The notes: generated from the letters alone by a model not told the origin. Positions 35,486 to 45,297 are shown, counted from the stretch's first letter. The stretch is 64,000 bases of DNA from Chitinophagaceae bacterium (GCA_023957575.1 JAMLGU010000012.1:1-64000), one strand, 5' to 3'. Translations and numbers: made by a program.

Positions 35486-35523
35486 GGCTATTGACCAGTG
35501 GGTTTCACCATTGGTCTTTGGCC
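35486..35523 (+). other. Strong RNA hairpin between metY and metX
   Basis: GACCAGTGG pairs with CCATTGGTC around GTTTCA, with an outer GGC/GCC. It is not followed by a T run, so I doubt it is an ordinary terminator; it may protect or divide the message. Confidence 0.45.
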
Positions 35524-35585
35524 TATATAAACGATACTGGTAGGGTTAGATTTTTTTATCTTAAAGAAAAATAGTTTAATAAAAA

Positions 35586-36632
35586 ATGCAGGAAAATATT
35601 TTCAAATACGATCAATTATTTACGCTTGAAAATGAAGCTAAATTTAATAATTTTCATTTGGCCTATACTACCTATGGAGAAATGAGTCCTGCAAAAGATA
35701 ACGTTGTCTGGATTTTTCATGCGCTCACTGCCAATAGCAAGCCGCATGAATGGTGGCCCGAAATGATTGGCGATGATAAAATTTTTGACCCTAAAAGAGA
35801 TTTTATTATTTGTGTAAATACTCCTGGAAGCTGCTACGGCAGCATCAGTCCCTTAGATGTGGATGAAAAAACAGGTAAGCCATATTATCATCGTTTTCCT
35901 TTTTTTACAACCCGTGATATGATACGATCATACCAATTGCTGAAGAAGGATCTCGGTATAGAAAAAATAAAAATCGGAATCGGAGGAAGTATGGGCGGAC
36001 AGCAATTGCTGGAATGGGCAATTGAAGAACCTGATTTGTTTGAATATATTATACCCATGGCTACTAATGCCATACACTCTGCATGGGGCAAGGCTTTCAA
36101 TGCTTCTCAGCGGTTAGCCATTGAAGCAGATGCTACCTGGACAAATGAAAATGAAGATGCGGGTAAAAAGGGATTGGAAGTGGCAAGAAGCATCGGACTT
36201 CTATCGTATAGAAATGCTACAGCATATAATAAAACACAGTCGGAAACTACAGACGAAAAATTAGAAGACTTTAAAAGTGAAAGCTATCAGCGTTATCAGG
36301 GTACCAAGTTATCGGCAAGGTTTAATGCATTCAGTTATTTTGTTTTAAGCAAGAGTATGGACTCGCACAATGTAGGGCGGGGGAGAGGCGGTATTGTTCA
36401 GGCGCTTTCGCGAATAAAAGCGAAAACATTAGTGCTGAGCCTTGAAGGAGATATTTTATTTCCGCCGGATGAACAGGAGTTTCTTGCAGATCATATTAAT
36501 AATGCACAATTGAAATTAATCAAAACCGATTATGGTCACGATGGCTTCCTGCTTGAGTTTGAACAAATAGGTAATGCATTGAGAGAATTTTTAAAGGTAA
36601 AAGACATTAATGCTATAAATTACAGTATTTAA
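35586..36632 (+). CDS. metX: Homoserine O-acetyltransferase-like alpha/beta hydrolase
   Basis: A 348-residue alpha/beta-hydrolase-fold acyltransferase. The nucleophile is Ser135 in IGGSMGGQQLLEWA; the Asp is in LEGDILFPPDEQ and the His in DYGHDGFLLEF. The N-terminal FHALTANSKPHEWWPEM block matches MetX. It activates homoserine for sulfhydrylation by MetY. Whether it prefers acetyl- or succinyl-CoA cannot be read directly, but the MetY partner argues for acetyl. It lies 165 nt after metY with a hairpin between. Confidence 0.92.
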   Translation: MQENIFKYDQLFTLENEAKFNNFHLAYTTYGEMSPAKDNVVWIFHALTANSKPHEWWPEMIGDDKIFDPKRDFIICVNTPGSCYGSISPLDVDEKTGKPYYHRFPFFTTRDMIRSYQLLKKDLGIEKIKIGIGGSMGGQQLLEWAIEEPDLFEYIIPMATNAIHSAWGKAFNASQRLAIEADATWTNENEDAGKKGLEVARSIGLLSYRNATAYNKTQSETTDEKLEDFKSESYQRYQGTKLSARFNAFSYFVLSKSMDSHNVGRGRGGIVQALSRIKAKTLVLSLEGDILFPPDEQEFLADHINNAQLKLIKTDYGHDGFLLEFEQIGNALREFLKVKDINAINYSI

Positions 36633-36691
36633 AAAAGGATAATGATTTGATGACTCTATCAAAATAATTTAAAACAACATAAAGTAAAATT

Positions 36692-37948
36692 ATGAGTAAA
36701 CATAAAGAACTGATTATTGGAATGTTTGGCTTTGGCGTAGTAGGCGAAGGACTTTACAGAGTGCTGCAACAAACGCCGTCATTAAAGGCACGAATTAAAA
36801 AAGTGTGTATAAAACATCCCGATAAAAAAAGAAGCGCACCTCCTGAACTTTTTACCACAGATAAAGATGAAATTCTGAATGATAAAGAAATAAATGTAGT
36901 GGTAGAAGTGATTGACGATGCCAATGCTGCATTTGAAATTGTAAAAACGGCATTGAAAAATAAAAAGGAAGCAGTAAGTTCCAGCAAAAAAATGATTGCG
37001 GAACACCTGCAGGAACTGCTTGATCTGCAACAGAAAACGGGCAGATCATTCTTGTACGAATCTTCTGCTTGTGCATCCATTCCTGTAATCAGAAATCTGG
37101 AAGAATATTATGATAATGATCTGCTTCATAGTATCAGAGCTATTGTAAATGGCAGCACCAATTTTATTCTTACCAAAATGTTTGATGAAAATCTGGGTTT
37201 TAAAGAGGCATTGCTTTTGGCGCAACAATTAGGTTTTGCCGAAAGCAATCCCAAGTTAGATGTTGAAGGATTTGATGCAGTAAATAAATGGACATTGTTG
37301 CTGAATCATGCTTATGGTATTGTAACTTCTCCCGATAAGATTTTATTCAACGGTATCCAGAACGTAACCAAATCGGATGCTGGAGTGGCCAAATCTAGAG
37401 GACAACAAATCAAATTAGTGGCGCAAGCTAAAAAATTAGTTCTTGGCGGAGTGGGAGCTTTTGTGCTTCCTCAGTTTGTAACAGCCGAGAGTCCTTTGGC
37501 TTTTGTTAAAAACGAATATAATGGAGTGGTTATAGAAAGTGGTTTTGCAGATCAGCAATTTTTCTATGGCAAAGGCGCCGGCAGTTTCCCAACTGCTTCC
37601 GCAGTTTTGAGTGATATTTCAGCCTTGCGATATGGTTATAAATATGAGTACAAAAAATTGTATCATCACACACCGCATGTCATCAATGATGAAATATATT
37701 TGAAAGTGTATGTCAGCTTTAATCAGTTGAACGATATTCCAAAGGATGATTTTGAGTGGATAGAGCAATGGCACGCACAGGAAGACCGCAAATATTTGTC
37801 GGGAGTGATTAGCCTTAAAAAACTGAAAGAAAGTTCATGGTGGAAAGAAAACGGCACTTCTTTAATTCTAGAACCTGATCCGATTATTGAAAATATTGAA
37901 GAAAGAAGGTTGAAGAAGAAAAGCTTAGAACTGGCGGGATTGCAGTAG
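36692..37948 (+). CDS. hom: Homoserine dehydrogenase
   Basis: A 418-residue enzyme reducing aspartate semialdehyde to homoserine, which feeds the two preceding genes. The NAD(P)-binding GMFGFGVVGEGLYRVLQQ is at the start and the catalytic signature AIVNGSTNFILTKM plus AESNPKLDVEGFDAVNK follows. I see no C-terminal ACT domain, so feedback by threonine through ACT is unlikely. It starts 60 nt after metX and completes a three-gene methionine block. Confidence 0.93.
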   Translation: MSKHKELIIGMFGFGVVGEGLYRVLQQTPSLKARIKKVCIKHPDKKRSAPPELFTTDKDEILNDKEINVVVEVIDDANAAFEIVKTALKNKKEAVSSSKKMIAEHLQELLDLQQKTGRSFLYESSACASIPVIRNLEEYYDNDLLHSIRAIVNGSTNFILTKMFDENLGFKEALLLAQQLGFAESNPKLDVEGFDAVNKWTLLLNHAYGIVTSPDKILFNGIQNVTKSDAGVAKSRGQQIKLVAQAKKLVLGGVGAFVLPQFVTAESPLAFVKNEYNGVVIESGFADQQFFYGKGAGSFPTASAVLSDISALRYGYKYEYKKLYHHTPHVINDEIYLKVYVSFNQLNDIPKDDFEWIEQWHAQEDRKYLSGVISLKKLKESSWWKENGTSLILEPDPIIENIEERRLKKKSLELAGLQ

Positions 37949-37958
37949 AGAGTTGTTA

Positions 37959-38000
37959 GGTTAAGGCTGAGGTTAAGATTAAGGTTGAGATTGAGATTGA
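37959..38000 (+). repeat. Hexamer tandem array (GGTTAA/GGTTGA type), 7 units
   Basis: Seven consecutive hexamers: GGTTAA, GGCTGA, GGTTAA, GATTAA, GGTTGA and two GATTGA. The same family forms a longer array at 55576-55671. It lies 11 nt past the hom stop. Confidence 0.75.
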
Positions 38001-38193
38001 GGAGTTGCACCATCTATTAATACCGATAAAAGCAATTTGTTGTAATTCTCAGGCTCGAATAATTTAGAATACATGAGAGATATTATACTCTTACTGGGAA
38101 AGAAATGACCCTGATTCGAAGATACAACATAAGGAATAAAAAGACGACAAATTTGTAAGAAAAAAAGAGTGATTCAAATATTTAGTTATTAGC

Positions 38194-38222
38194 TTTGAAT
38201 ATCGGATAGATAAATATTTTTG
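38194..38222 (+). promoter_or_regulatory. Promoter of the rhamnosidase gene
   Basis: TTTG at 38194-38197, 17 nt, then TATTTTTG at 38215-38222. Both elements are exact. It lies 40 nt before the ATG at 38262. Confidence 0.65.
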
Positions 38223-38261
38223 TTTCGAAATTGATTGCATTATTTAAATCAAATATTTGCC

Positions 38262-40952
38262 ATGCGTTCTTTTTTTCTTCTGTTTCTTTTGTTTTTGGGG
38301 ATAATTTCTCCGGCCCAGATTTCAGTAAATAATTTATTAACTGAAAATCTGAAAGAGCCGTTGGGATTGGGTGTACCTCATCCCCGGTTTAGCTGGCAAT
38401 TACATTCAGATGCACGAAATGTAATGCAGACAGCCTATGAAATTAAACTGATATCAGATAAAAAATCGGTATGGAACTCGGGAAAAGTATTTTCGGATGC
38501 TTCTGTTTATGTTGATTATAAAGGAAGCCCGCTTTTGTCTGATACAAAATATAGCTGGCAGGTAAGAGTTTGGGACAATAAAGGTAAGGCATCATCCTGG
38601 AGCGCTCCTGCTGGTTTTCAAACCGGACTGTTTCAAACAACCGAATGGACTGCAAAGTGGATAGAACCCGTAACCGAATTGAGTAATGAAATGCCTTGCC
38701 CTTTATTCAGAAGAGAATTTGACCTCAGAAAAAAAATAAAATCTGCCACTGCCTATATCACAGCACATGGCATTTATGAAGCTTTTCTCAATGGTAAAAG
38801 AATTGGTGATCTATGGCTTGCTCCGGGCTGGACTTCCTACAATAAAAGGCTTCAATATCAGGCTTATGATGTAACGGAACTGTTGCAAAATGGTCAGAAT
38901 GTCATTGGCGTAATTCTGGGTAATGGCTGGTACCGTAGTGTTCTCGGATGGCGAAACAATGGTAATATTTATGGAAAATACTTAGGATTATTATTGCAAA
39001 TCAATATTAAATATTCTGATGGTTCAAGTGAACAGGTGGTTACTGACGAAAACTGGAAATCATCTACCGGTGAAATTATCTTTTCACAGGTGTATGATGG
39101 AGAAATTATTGATGCATCAAAAGAAAAGACCGGATGGAAAACAATTGGTTATGATGATAGAGATTGGGAAAAAGTAAAAGTGGCTGACTATTCAAAAAAT
39201 AATATCATCGCTACGGTGAACGAACCGGTTAAAAAACATGAAACTTTCAAGCCTCTGAAAGTAATCACAACTCCTAAAGGAGAAAAAGTTATTGATTTTG
39301 GCCAGAACCTTGTTGGTTGGGTGGTGGTAAAACTGAGAGGCAAGAAAGGAGATGCCGTTACCATTTCTCATGCCGAAGTATTGGACAAAAAAGGTAATTT
39401 TTATACTGAAAATCTTCGTGCAGCCAAAGCTCAGATGAAATATATTTTGAAAGGGGAGGCGGAAGAAACTTTTCACCCGCATTTTTCATGGATGGGTTTC
39501 AGGTTTATTAAGGTAGATGGCTATACCGGTGATCTGAATCCGAATGATTTTGAAGCGGTCGCTCTGTATTCAGCCATGGAGACAACGGGTATATTTTCTT
39601 CCTCCAATAAAATGGTCAATCAACTTCAACATAACATTCAATGGGGACAAAAAGGCAATTTTCTGGATGTGCCTACTGATTGTCCGCAGCGTGATGAACG
39701 GCTTGGATGGACGGGAGATGCACAGGCTTTTGCACGCACAGCTGCTTTCAATATGAATGTGAATAATTTTTTTGCAAAATGGCTGCAGGATCTCGAAGCC
39801 GATCAGATTGACGGACTGGTGCCTCATGTTATTCCTAATGTGCTGGGCAAAGGGGGCAATAGCGCCGGCTGGGCCGATGCGGCAACTATTATTCCCTGGA
39901 CAATGTACCTCGCCTACGGCGACAAACAACTTTTGCATAACCAGTACAGCAGTATGAAAACTTTTGTGGAAAGTGTTAGACGCACTACCAAAAACGATTT
40001 GTGGAATACCGGTTTTCACTATGGCGACTGGTTGTTTTATCGCCCCTTTGACGATAATGATGGCAGAAGCGCAGTTACCGATAAATATCTGATTGCTCAA
40101 TGCTTTTATGCCAACTCTGTGCAAATGTTGGTTAATGCAGCAACAGTTTTAGAAAAGCAAAATGATGTAATCGAGTATAGTGATTTATTGAAGAGGATTA
40201 AAACGGCATTCAATAAAGAATATGTAACCTCCACCGGCCGTCTGGTCTCTGGTACGCAAACGGCATATACCCTGGCATTGCAGTTTGACATGCTGCCCGA
40301 ATCGTTGCAAAAACAAGCCGCCGAAAGGTTGGTTGAAAATATAAAAAATTATAACACGCACCTGACTACCGGATTTTTGGGAACACCCTATTTGTGCCAC
40401 GTACTTACAAGATTTGGATATGACAGTGTCGCATACAAACTATTGTTGAGGGATGACTATCCTTCCTGGTTGTATCCTGTCAAGATGGGCGCAACCACTA
40501 TTTGGGAGCGCTGGGATGGTATGAAGCCCGACAGCAGTTTTCAAACGCCGGGTATGAACTCTTTTAACCACTATGCCTATGGCGCCATAGGTGATTGGTT
40601 GTATCGGCGAATGGCTGGAATAGATACTTATGAGGATGGTCCGGGCTATAAACACATAAAAATTCAACCGCATATTGACACTAATTTTTCCAATGCGACA
40701 GCTAGTTTAAAAACTTATTATGGTATGGTGAAAAGTGGTTGGTCGGTAGATAGTACAAAACTGAAACTGAAAGTTGAAATTCCGGCGAATACCAGAGCAA
40801 CTGTTTTTATTCCGGCAAAGGATGAAAAACTAATTACCGAAAACGGTAAACCGCTTCTTTCTACATCTGAAATTAAAATATTGCGAAAAGAAGACGATTA
40901 TGTAGTAATCACGATTGGTTCAGGAAGTTATAGTTTTGAAATAGTCAGGTAA
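38262..40952 (+). CDS. Alpha-L-rhamnosidase, GH78
   Basis: An 896-residue secreted enzyme when started at the ATG at 38262 (MRSFFLLFLLFLGIISPAQI), which gives a proper signal peptide; a TTG 27 nt upstream is the longer alternative. N-terminal Ig/Fn3-like and beta-sandwich domains precede the (alpha/alpha)6 catalytic domain, with TDCPQRDERLGWTGDAQ and the later TIWERWDGM carrying the acidic residues. It releases terminal alpha-L-rhamnose from plant pectin side chains or glycosides. No SusC/SusD pair is adjacent, so it is not in a classical polysaccharide utilisation locus here. Confidence 0.93.
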   Translation: MRSFFLLFLLFLGIISPAQISVNNLLTENLKEPLGLGVPHPRFSWQLHSDARNVMQTAYEIKLISDKKSVWNSGKVFSDASVYVDYKGSPLLSDTKYSWQVRVWDNKGKASSWSAPAGFQTGLFQTTEWTAKWIEPVTELSNEMPCPLFRREFDLRKKIKSATAYITAHGIYEAFLNGKRIGDLWLAPGWTSYNKRLQYQAYDVTELLQNGQNVIGVILGNGWYRSVLGWRNNGNIYGKYLGLLLQINIKYSDGSSEQVVTDENWKSSTGEIIFSQVYDGEIIDASKEKTGWKTIGYDDRDWEKVKVADYSKNNIIATVNEPVKKHETFKPLKVITTPKGEKVIDFGQNLVGWVVVKLRGKKGDAVTISHAEVLDKKGNFYTENLRAAKAQMKYILKGEAEETFHPHFSWMGFRFIKVDGYTGDLNPNDFEAVALYSAMETTGIFSSSNKMVNQLQHNIQWGQKGNFLDVPTDCPQRDERLGWTGDAQAFARTAAFNMNVNNFFAKWLQDLEADQIDGLVPHVIPNVLGKGGNSAGWADAATIIPWTMYLAYGDKQLLHNQYSSMKTFVESVRRTTKNDLWNTGFHYGDWLFYRPFDDNDGRSAVTDKYLIAQCFYANSVQMLVNAATVLEKQNDVIEYSDLLKRIKTAFNKEYVTSTGRLVSGTQTAYTLALQFDMLPESLQKQAAERLVENIKNYNTHLTTGFLGTPYLCHVLTRFGYDSVAYKLLLRDDYPSWLYPVKMGATTIWERWDGMKPDSSFQTPGMNSFNHYAYGAIGDWLYRRMAGIDTYEDGPGYKHIKIQPHIDTNFSNATASLKTYYGMVKSGWSVDSTKLKLKVEIPANTRATVFIPAKDEKLITENGKPLLSTSEIKILRKEDDYVVITIGSGSYSFEIVR

Positions 40953-41064
40953 AACAAATTGCCGATAAACAAATTGTATTTACCCGACATTCTTTTCAGA
41001 CATTGATTGATCTGAATTGAATCAATCAAAATTATCTGTTATCATCAAGCTTTTATGGATTATC

Positions 41065-41523
41065 TCAAAACCAGCCTCTGCTTGCGCCAACTGCTCTAAA
41101 TGGCCAGGGAATAGCTGCCAGTATAATGATTAATGCAATCGCATAATAAAGAACCGTTTTACGATGTTTTTTGGCATCCGGTATATTTTTCTTTGCAAAA
41201 GATTTTCCGATATGCACCAAAATAATCGCAATGATCATCATAGTGATATGTTCTACTGCAAAAAATCGAGCCACAGGGTCTTTCATTACAGCGCCCATTC
41301 CCGAATCTAAGATTGTCTGAAGACCGAATCTTCCGGTGAACCATTGTACCAGACCGATCAGCAGCATCAGGTCGCAGGCGATCATCAGGTAAAGCCCTGT
41401 TTTTTTATGACCTTCGGTAAAAGGTTTGTTGCCTGCCCCAAGGCTTTTAAAAATTGCAATCAGCAATAACAATAAAATAATCCATCTCAATAAACTGTGT
41501 GTGTGCAATAATCCGGTTTCCAT
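41065..41523 (-). CDS. Small four-helix membrane protein, cytochrome b-like
   Basis: A 152-residue membrane protein with four predicted helices (LLRWIILLLLLIAIFKSLGA first). Similar Bacteroidota proteins are often labelled cytochrome B because His residues line the helices; here they are in LLHTHSLLRW, AVEHITMM and LVHIGK. Heme binding is unproven. Its start codon lies 4 nt from a 12-unit heptamer array that fills the upstream region, so expression might change with repeat number. Confidence 0.65.
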   Translation of the reverse strand: METGLLHTHSLLRWIILLLLLIAIFKSLGAGNKPFTEGHKKTGLYLMIACDLMLLIGLVQWFTGRFGLQTILDSGMGAVMKDPVARFFAVEHITMMIIAIILVHIGKSFAKKNIPDAKKHRKTVLYYAIALIIILAAIPWPFRAVGASRGWF

Positions 41524-41527
41524 TAAT

Positions 41528-41611
41528 TTAGATTTTAGATGTTAGATTTTAGATTTTAGACGTTAGATGTTAGATATTAGATTTTAGATATTAGATATTA
41601 GATGTTAGATT
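41528..41611. repeat. Heptamer tandem array, TTAGATN x12
   Basis: Twelve near-identical units, almost all TTAGAT plus a variable seventh base (one TTAGACG), run without a break from 41528 to 41611. The array ends 4 nt from the start codon of the minus-strand membrane protein gene, so it fills its 5' region. Confidence 0.9.
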
Positions 41612-41667
41612 TAATCAATGGTCTGTTATCTCTTTATCTAAAGTATTGTTTTAAAAAATATAGTTTT

Positions 41668-42744
41668 TTATTCTGCCCATTCGGCCAGAAATACATTGGT
41701 ATCGTGGGTGCCGCCGTTGTTTCGGTTGCTGCTGAACAGTATTTTTTTACCATCCGGCGAAAACATTGGAAATGCATCAAAACCTTTGTCTCTACTTACT
41801 TTCTGCAGATTGCTGCCGTCCCCGTTCATGATGTACATGTTAAACGGAAAGCCTCTTTTGTATTCGTGGTTGGAAGCAAAAATAATTCGTTTGCTGTCGG
41901 GCATAAACACCGGCGCCCAGTTGGCCTGACCTAAGTGGGTAATTTGTTGCTGATTGCTTCCATCTGCATTAGCAGTCCATACTTCCATATTGGTAGGCGC
42001 CACCAAACCTTCGGCCAGCAATTCTTTATACTCTTTTATTTCGGTCTCTGTTTTCGGTCTGGAAGCGCGCCAGATGATTTTTTTACCATCGGGGCTAAAC
42101 CACGCGCCGCCATCATAACCCAATGCATCGGTGATTCTTTTTTCCTTGCCTGTTTTCAGGTTCATGATGTACAAATCTATGTCGCCGTCTTTTGTGCTGG
42201 TATAAATCATTTTTTTGCCATCCGGTGACAGTGTGGCTTCGGCATCATAACCTTTGGAATGGGTTAGCTGCTTCACAATTTTTCCGTTCAGGTCAGTCAT
42301 AAATATATCGTAGCTGCTGTACAGCGGCCATATATATTTATTGCCGTATTTCGAACGGTCAGGTACAGGCGGACATTCATCGCCTCCCAGATGGGTGCTG
42401 GCATAAATAATGTGTTTGCCGTCTTTGGTAAAGAATGCACAAGTGGTGCGACCCTTTCCGGTGCTTACCAATTTGTAGGTAAATGCTTCACCTTTTTTGG
42501 GAACTTTTCCCACAAAAATCTGATCACAAGGGATGCCGTCTTTGGCGCTTGTTCTCTGAAAAACGATATACTTACTGTCAAAACTCCAGTAAGCTTCGGC
42601 ATTATCGCCTCCAAAAGTAAGTTGCTGAATGTTTTTGAAATGCTTTTCATCCGGATAAAGAATAGTATCCTTTATGACAACCGTTGCCTTTGAAAAGCTT
42701 TGAATAAAAAGAAATACTGCCAGTAAAAATGATAATTTCCTCAT
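41668..42744 (-). CDS. TolB-like WD40/PD40 beta-propeller protein, exported
   Basis: A 358-residue protein with signal peptide (MRKLSFLLAVFLFIQSFSKA) and at least five PD40 propeller repeats, each with a form of FSPDGKKIxF (LSPDGKKMIYTS, FSPDGKKIIWRA, FMPDSKRIIFAS, FSPDGKKILFSS). These make a TolB-type beta-propeller, used as a periplasmic binding platform rather than an enzyme. No tol or pal genes lie nearby, so it is not the TolB of the Tol-Pal system by context. Partner unknown. Confidence 0.85.
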   Translation of the reverse strand: MRKLSFLLAVFLFIQSFSKATVVIKDTILYPDEKHFKNIQQLTFGGDNAEAYWSFDSKYIVFQRTSAKDGIPCDQIFVGKVPKKGEAFTYKLVSTGKGRTTCAFFTKDGKHIIYASTHLGGDECPPVPDRSKYGNKYIWPLYSSYDIFMTDLNGKIVKQLTHSKGYDAEATLSPDGKKMIYTSTKDGDIDLYIMNLKTGKEKRITDALGYDGGAWFSPDGKKIIWRASRPKTETEIKEYKELLAEGLVAPTNMEVWTANADGSNQQQITHLGQANWAPVFMPDSKRIIFASNHEYKRGFPFNMYIMNGDGSNLQKVSRDKGFDAFPMFSPDGKKILFSSNRNNGGTHDTNVFLAEWAE

Positions 42745-42823
42745 TATTAAATAACTAATTCCTGCAAATGTAGGTACTGCAATGGGTATAATTGTAATAA
42801 TTCGGTCAAAACTTCTGCAATTC

Positions 42824-43422
42824 GGCTAATTCCTATTTTGAGGTGCTATTATAAAAAAAATCCGTTAGCATCCTCTGCTCGTCCGGTTAGCTACCATTAT
42901 TTGAAAAGTGTAAATTTTTACTCAGTAAGCATTTCATTCCTACTTTTTGCCTCCGCAGCGATAATAATCGGCAAGCGGCGATCATGCGAAGCGTTATCGT
43001 GCGAAGCCAAACGGCCTTGATGCCTGAGCGTAAAAAAAATGAATGTAGTGAAGCGTTAAAAAATGCCTGCTGTTTGAGCGCAGAAACGCTGACTTTATCA
43101 AACGCAGGCGCGAAGCGAGTTCAGGCATTTTAGCGTAACGAAATTCATTTTTAGCTAAGTCATCACAGCCTTGATTTTTGTCAAACTTTTTATCAAGAAA
43201 AAGTTTGAAAACAAGCATACATTCTTTCATTCCTGCTTTTTGTCTCCGCAGCCGGCGGGCTGCGTGGCTGCACCGGTGCTGAATTTGCTTCTTCTCGCTT
43301 TCTGCGAGATGCCGCTTACGCGGTACCGAACCAAAATAGGCACCTCATGCAGCCACTGTTAAAAATCGGAATAAGCATTGTTCGAACAAAATTTGCTTAG
43401 CACCTCAAGAAAAGAATTAGCC
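42824..43422. repeat. 0.6-kb non-coding element with 25-bp inverted ends
   Basis: The left end GGCTAATTCCTATTTTGAGG (42824-42848, going on to TGCTA) is matched in inverse by 43398-43422 at 22 of 25 positions. No transposase lies between, so it has the form of a MITE-like or long-hairpin element. Inside are a 28-bp direct repeat (42932-42959 and 43225-43252, two mismatches), inverted CAGGCATTTT segments near 43060 and 43122, a cassette like that at 11605-11700, and the palindrome TTGTTCGAACAA (43378-43389). The flanks TGCAATTC and TGCCGTTC could be a decayed target duplication. No protein in the 42745-43537 gap is credible. Confidence 0.6.
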
Positions 43423-43537
43423 TGCCGTTCGTTGAAACGATTATTTTCCCGTTTATCAAAATGAATTTTAAGAAAGTGTAGAATTGATTTATTTTTATAT
43501 GTCAATCATCATTTGCTAAATTTAATAATCACAAAAC

Positions 43538-45100
43538 ATGCAAAGAATCTATTTTTTGGTTTTGCTTTTCTTTTTACCCGGCTTTTTATGGTCGCAGGAT
43601 GCTACCACCATTCAAAAAATAAGAGAAGAGGGATTAAATAACACTCAGGTAATGGATATTGCTTTCCAACTAACAGAAGTAAGTGGCCCCCGTGTTACCG
43701 GTAGCCCGGGATTGAAACGTGCTTCTGATTATGCAGTGAATCAACTTAAACAATGGGGCCTTACGGATGTGGTTTTAGACCCCTGGGGCGATTTTGGTAA
43801 AGGTTGGGAACTGAAAAAATCATACATTGCCATGAGTGCGCCCTGGTACAAACCGATAGCCGGTTTCCCGAAAGTGTGGACAGCCGGCACCAACGGATTA
43901 AAAAAGGCATCAGTAATTTTAATCAATGCCAAAGACAGCGCCGAATTAGTAAACAATTATAAGGGTAAACTTACAGGCAAAATACTAATCATGAATACGC
44001 CTGTTCATTATGTTCCTAACGATTTGCCCGATTTGGAGCGTTGGACAACTGCACAGTTGGATTCTATGCAAAATATAAAACCCAAAGCGCCCGATACTGC
44101 GGGAGCCAATCAGCGAATGAGACGTTTTTTCGGAGATTTCATGAATGCACGTCGAATGGCTGCCACTTTAAACAAACTGGCGCACGACGAGGGCGCAGTT
44201 GCCATTTTGACCTCTTCGCCCCGAAATCATGACGGAACCGTTTTTGTGCAGGGAGGCGGTTCTTATAAATCGGAAGATCCTGCCGGTTTTACGGATCTGG
44301 CATTGCCGTTGGAAGATTATAACATGATTATCAGACTATTAAAAAACCAGACGCCGGTTGAATTGGAATTAGACGTGCAAACCCGTTTCCTGACGGACGA
44401 TATCAAAGGATATAATGTGCTGGGCGAAATAAAAGGTACTGATAAGAAATTGAAAGATGAAGTTGTGATGTTAGGCGGCCATCTGGATTCTTGGCAGGGA
44501 GCCACCGGCGCTACCGATAATGCTGCAGGAAGCGCCGTAATGATGGAGGCGGTTCGTATTTTGCAAAAATTAGGCATCAAACCAAGACGCACCATCAGAA
44601 TTGCGCTTTGGAGCGGGGAGGAGCAGGGATTGTATGGTTCGCGCGAGTATGTGAAAAAAACCTTTGCCGACAGGGCCGACATGAAACTGAAACCTGCACA
44701 CGAAAAGTTTGATGTGTATTTTAACTTAGACAACGGCACCGGGCGCATCAGGGGCATTTATCTGCAGGAAAATGAAGCTTCCCGCAGCATCATGGCCCAA
44801 TGGCTGGCTCCTTTTGCCGACCTTGGCGCTACCACCATCACCTACAGCAATACCACCGGTACGGATCATCAGTCATTTGACGGGGTGGGGTTGCCAGGTT
44901 TTCAGTTTATTCAGGATGTGGTAGAGTACGATACCCGCACCCACCACAGCAATATAGACAGTTATGATCACTTAGTGGCAGGCGATTTAGAACAGGCAGC
45001 TACCATCGTGGCAGCCATGGTGTATCAGGCAGCCATGAGTGATGCCAAAGTTCCCCGAAAGGAACTACCCAAACCGGCTCCGAGTAGGTTTCCGTTTTAA
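43538..45100 (+). CDS. M28 family zinc peptidase, secreted (carboxypeptidase Q-like)
   Basis: A 520-residue protein with signal peptide (MQRIYFLVLLFFLPGFLWSQ). Two-zinc site residues are visible: His and Asp in GGHLDSWQGATGATDNAAGS, the Glu pair in LWSGEEQGLYGS, and His in THHSNIDSYDHL. A PA-type domain is inserted before the catalytic part (ASVILINAKDSAELVNNYKG). It should be an exo-peptidase for peptides taken in through the outer membrane. It is monocistronic with a terminator at 45110. Confidence 0.92.
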   Translation: MQRIYFLVLLFFLPGFLWSQDATTIQKIREEGLNNTQVMDIAFQLTEVSGPRVTGSPGLKRASDYAVNQLKQWGLTDVVLDPWGDFGKGWELKKSYIAMSAPWYKPIAGFPKVWTAGTNGLKKASVILINAKDSAELVNNYKGKLTGKILIMNTPVHYVPNDLPDLERWTTAQLDSMQNIKPKAPDTAGANQRMRRFFGDFMNARRMAATLNKLAHDEGAVAILTSSPRNHDGTVFVQGGGSYKSEDPAGFTDLALPLEDYNMIIRLLKNQTPVELELDVQTRFLTDDIKGYNVLGEIKGTDKKLKDEVVMLGGHLDSWQGATGATDNAAGSAVMMEAVRILQKLGIKPRRTIRIALWSGEEQGLYGSREYVKKTFADRADMKLKPAHEKFDVYFNLDNGTGRIRGIYLQENEASRSIMAQWLAPFADLGATTITYSNTTGTDHQSFDGVGLPGFQFIQDVVEYDTRTHHSNIDSYDHLVAGDLEQAATIVAAMVYQAAMSDAKVPRKELPKPAPSRFPF

Positions 45101-45109
45101 AATAATTAG

Positions 45110-45136
45110 CCCGGTTCGGTTGAGCCGGGTTTTTTT
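45110..45136 (+). terminator. Rho-independent terminator
   Basis: CCCGGTT pairs with AGCCGGG around CGGTTG, followed by seven T. It separates the M28 peptidase from the kinase operon that begins at 45298. Confidence 0.85.
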
Positions 45137-45297
45137 CACCGACTTCTTCCGTTCTTTTACCGTTTTTTGCTAAAATTTATGTATTTCTATCGGTTACTTT
45201 GCCGCAAAAAACTGATGAACCAAAAACTAAAGTTTTGCAATTCAGTTTTTTATTCATCATAATCATAATACTTTTATGATTCTTTAAGGTTTTGAAC

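Noticed and set aside
35486..35523. A terminator after metY
   Set aside because: The hairpin is strong but has no T run, so I list it as an RNA hairpin only.
37723..38013. A minus-strand frame with repeated LNLNLN residues
   Set aside because: It is the translation of the hexamer array plus antisense of hom.
38235..38261. Upstream TTG start for the rhamnosidase
   Set aside because: The ATG at 38262 gives a proper signal peptide at once; the upstream start would put nine extra residues before it.
41528..41611. CRISPR array
   Set aside because: The repeats are 7 nt, directly adjacent and without spacers; no cas genes are present. The same holds for the hexamer arrays.
43378..43389. LexA-like operator TTGTTCGAACAA
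   Set aside because: It is a perfect palindrome but lies inside the inverted-repeat element, far from any start codon, so an operator role is not supported.
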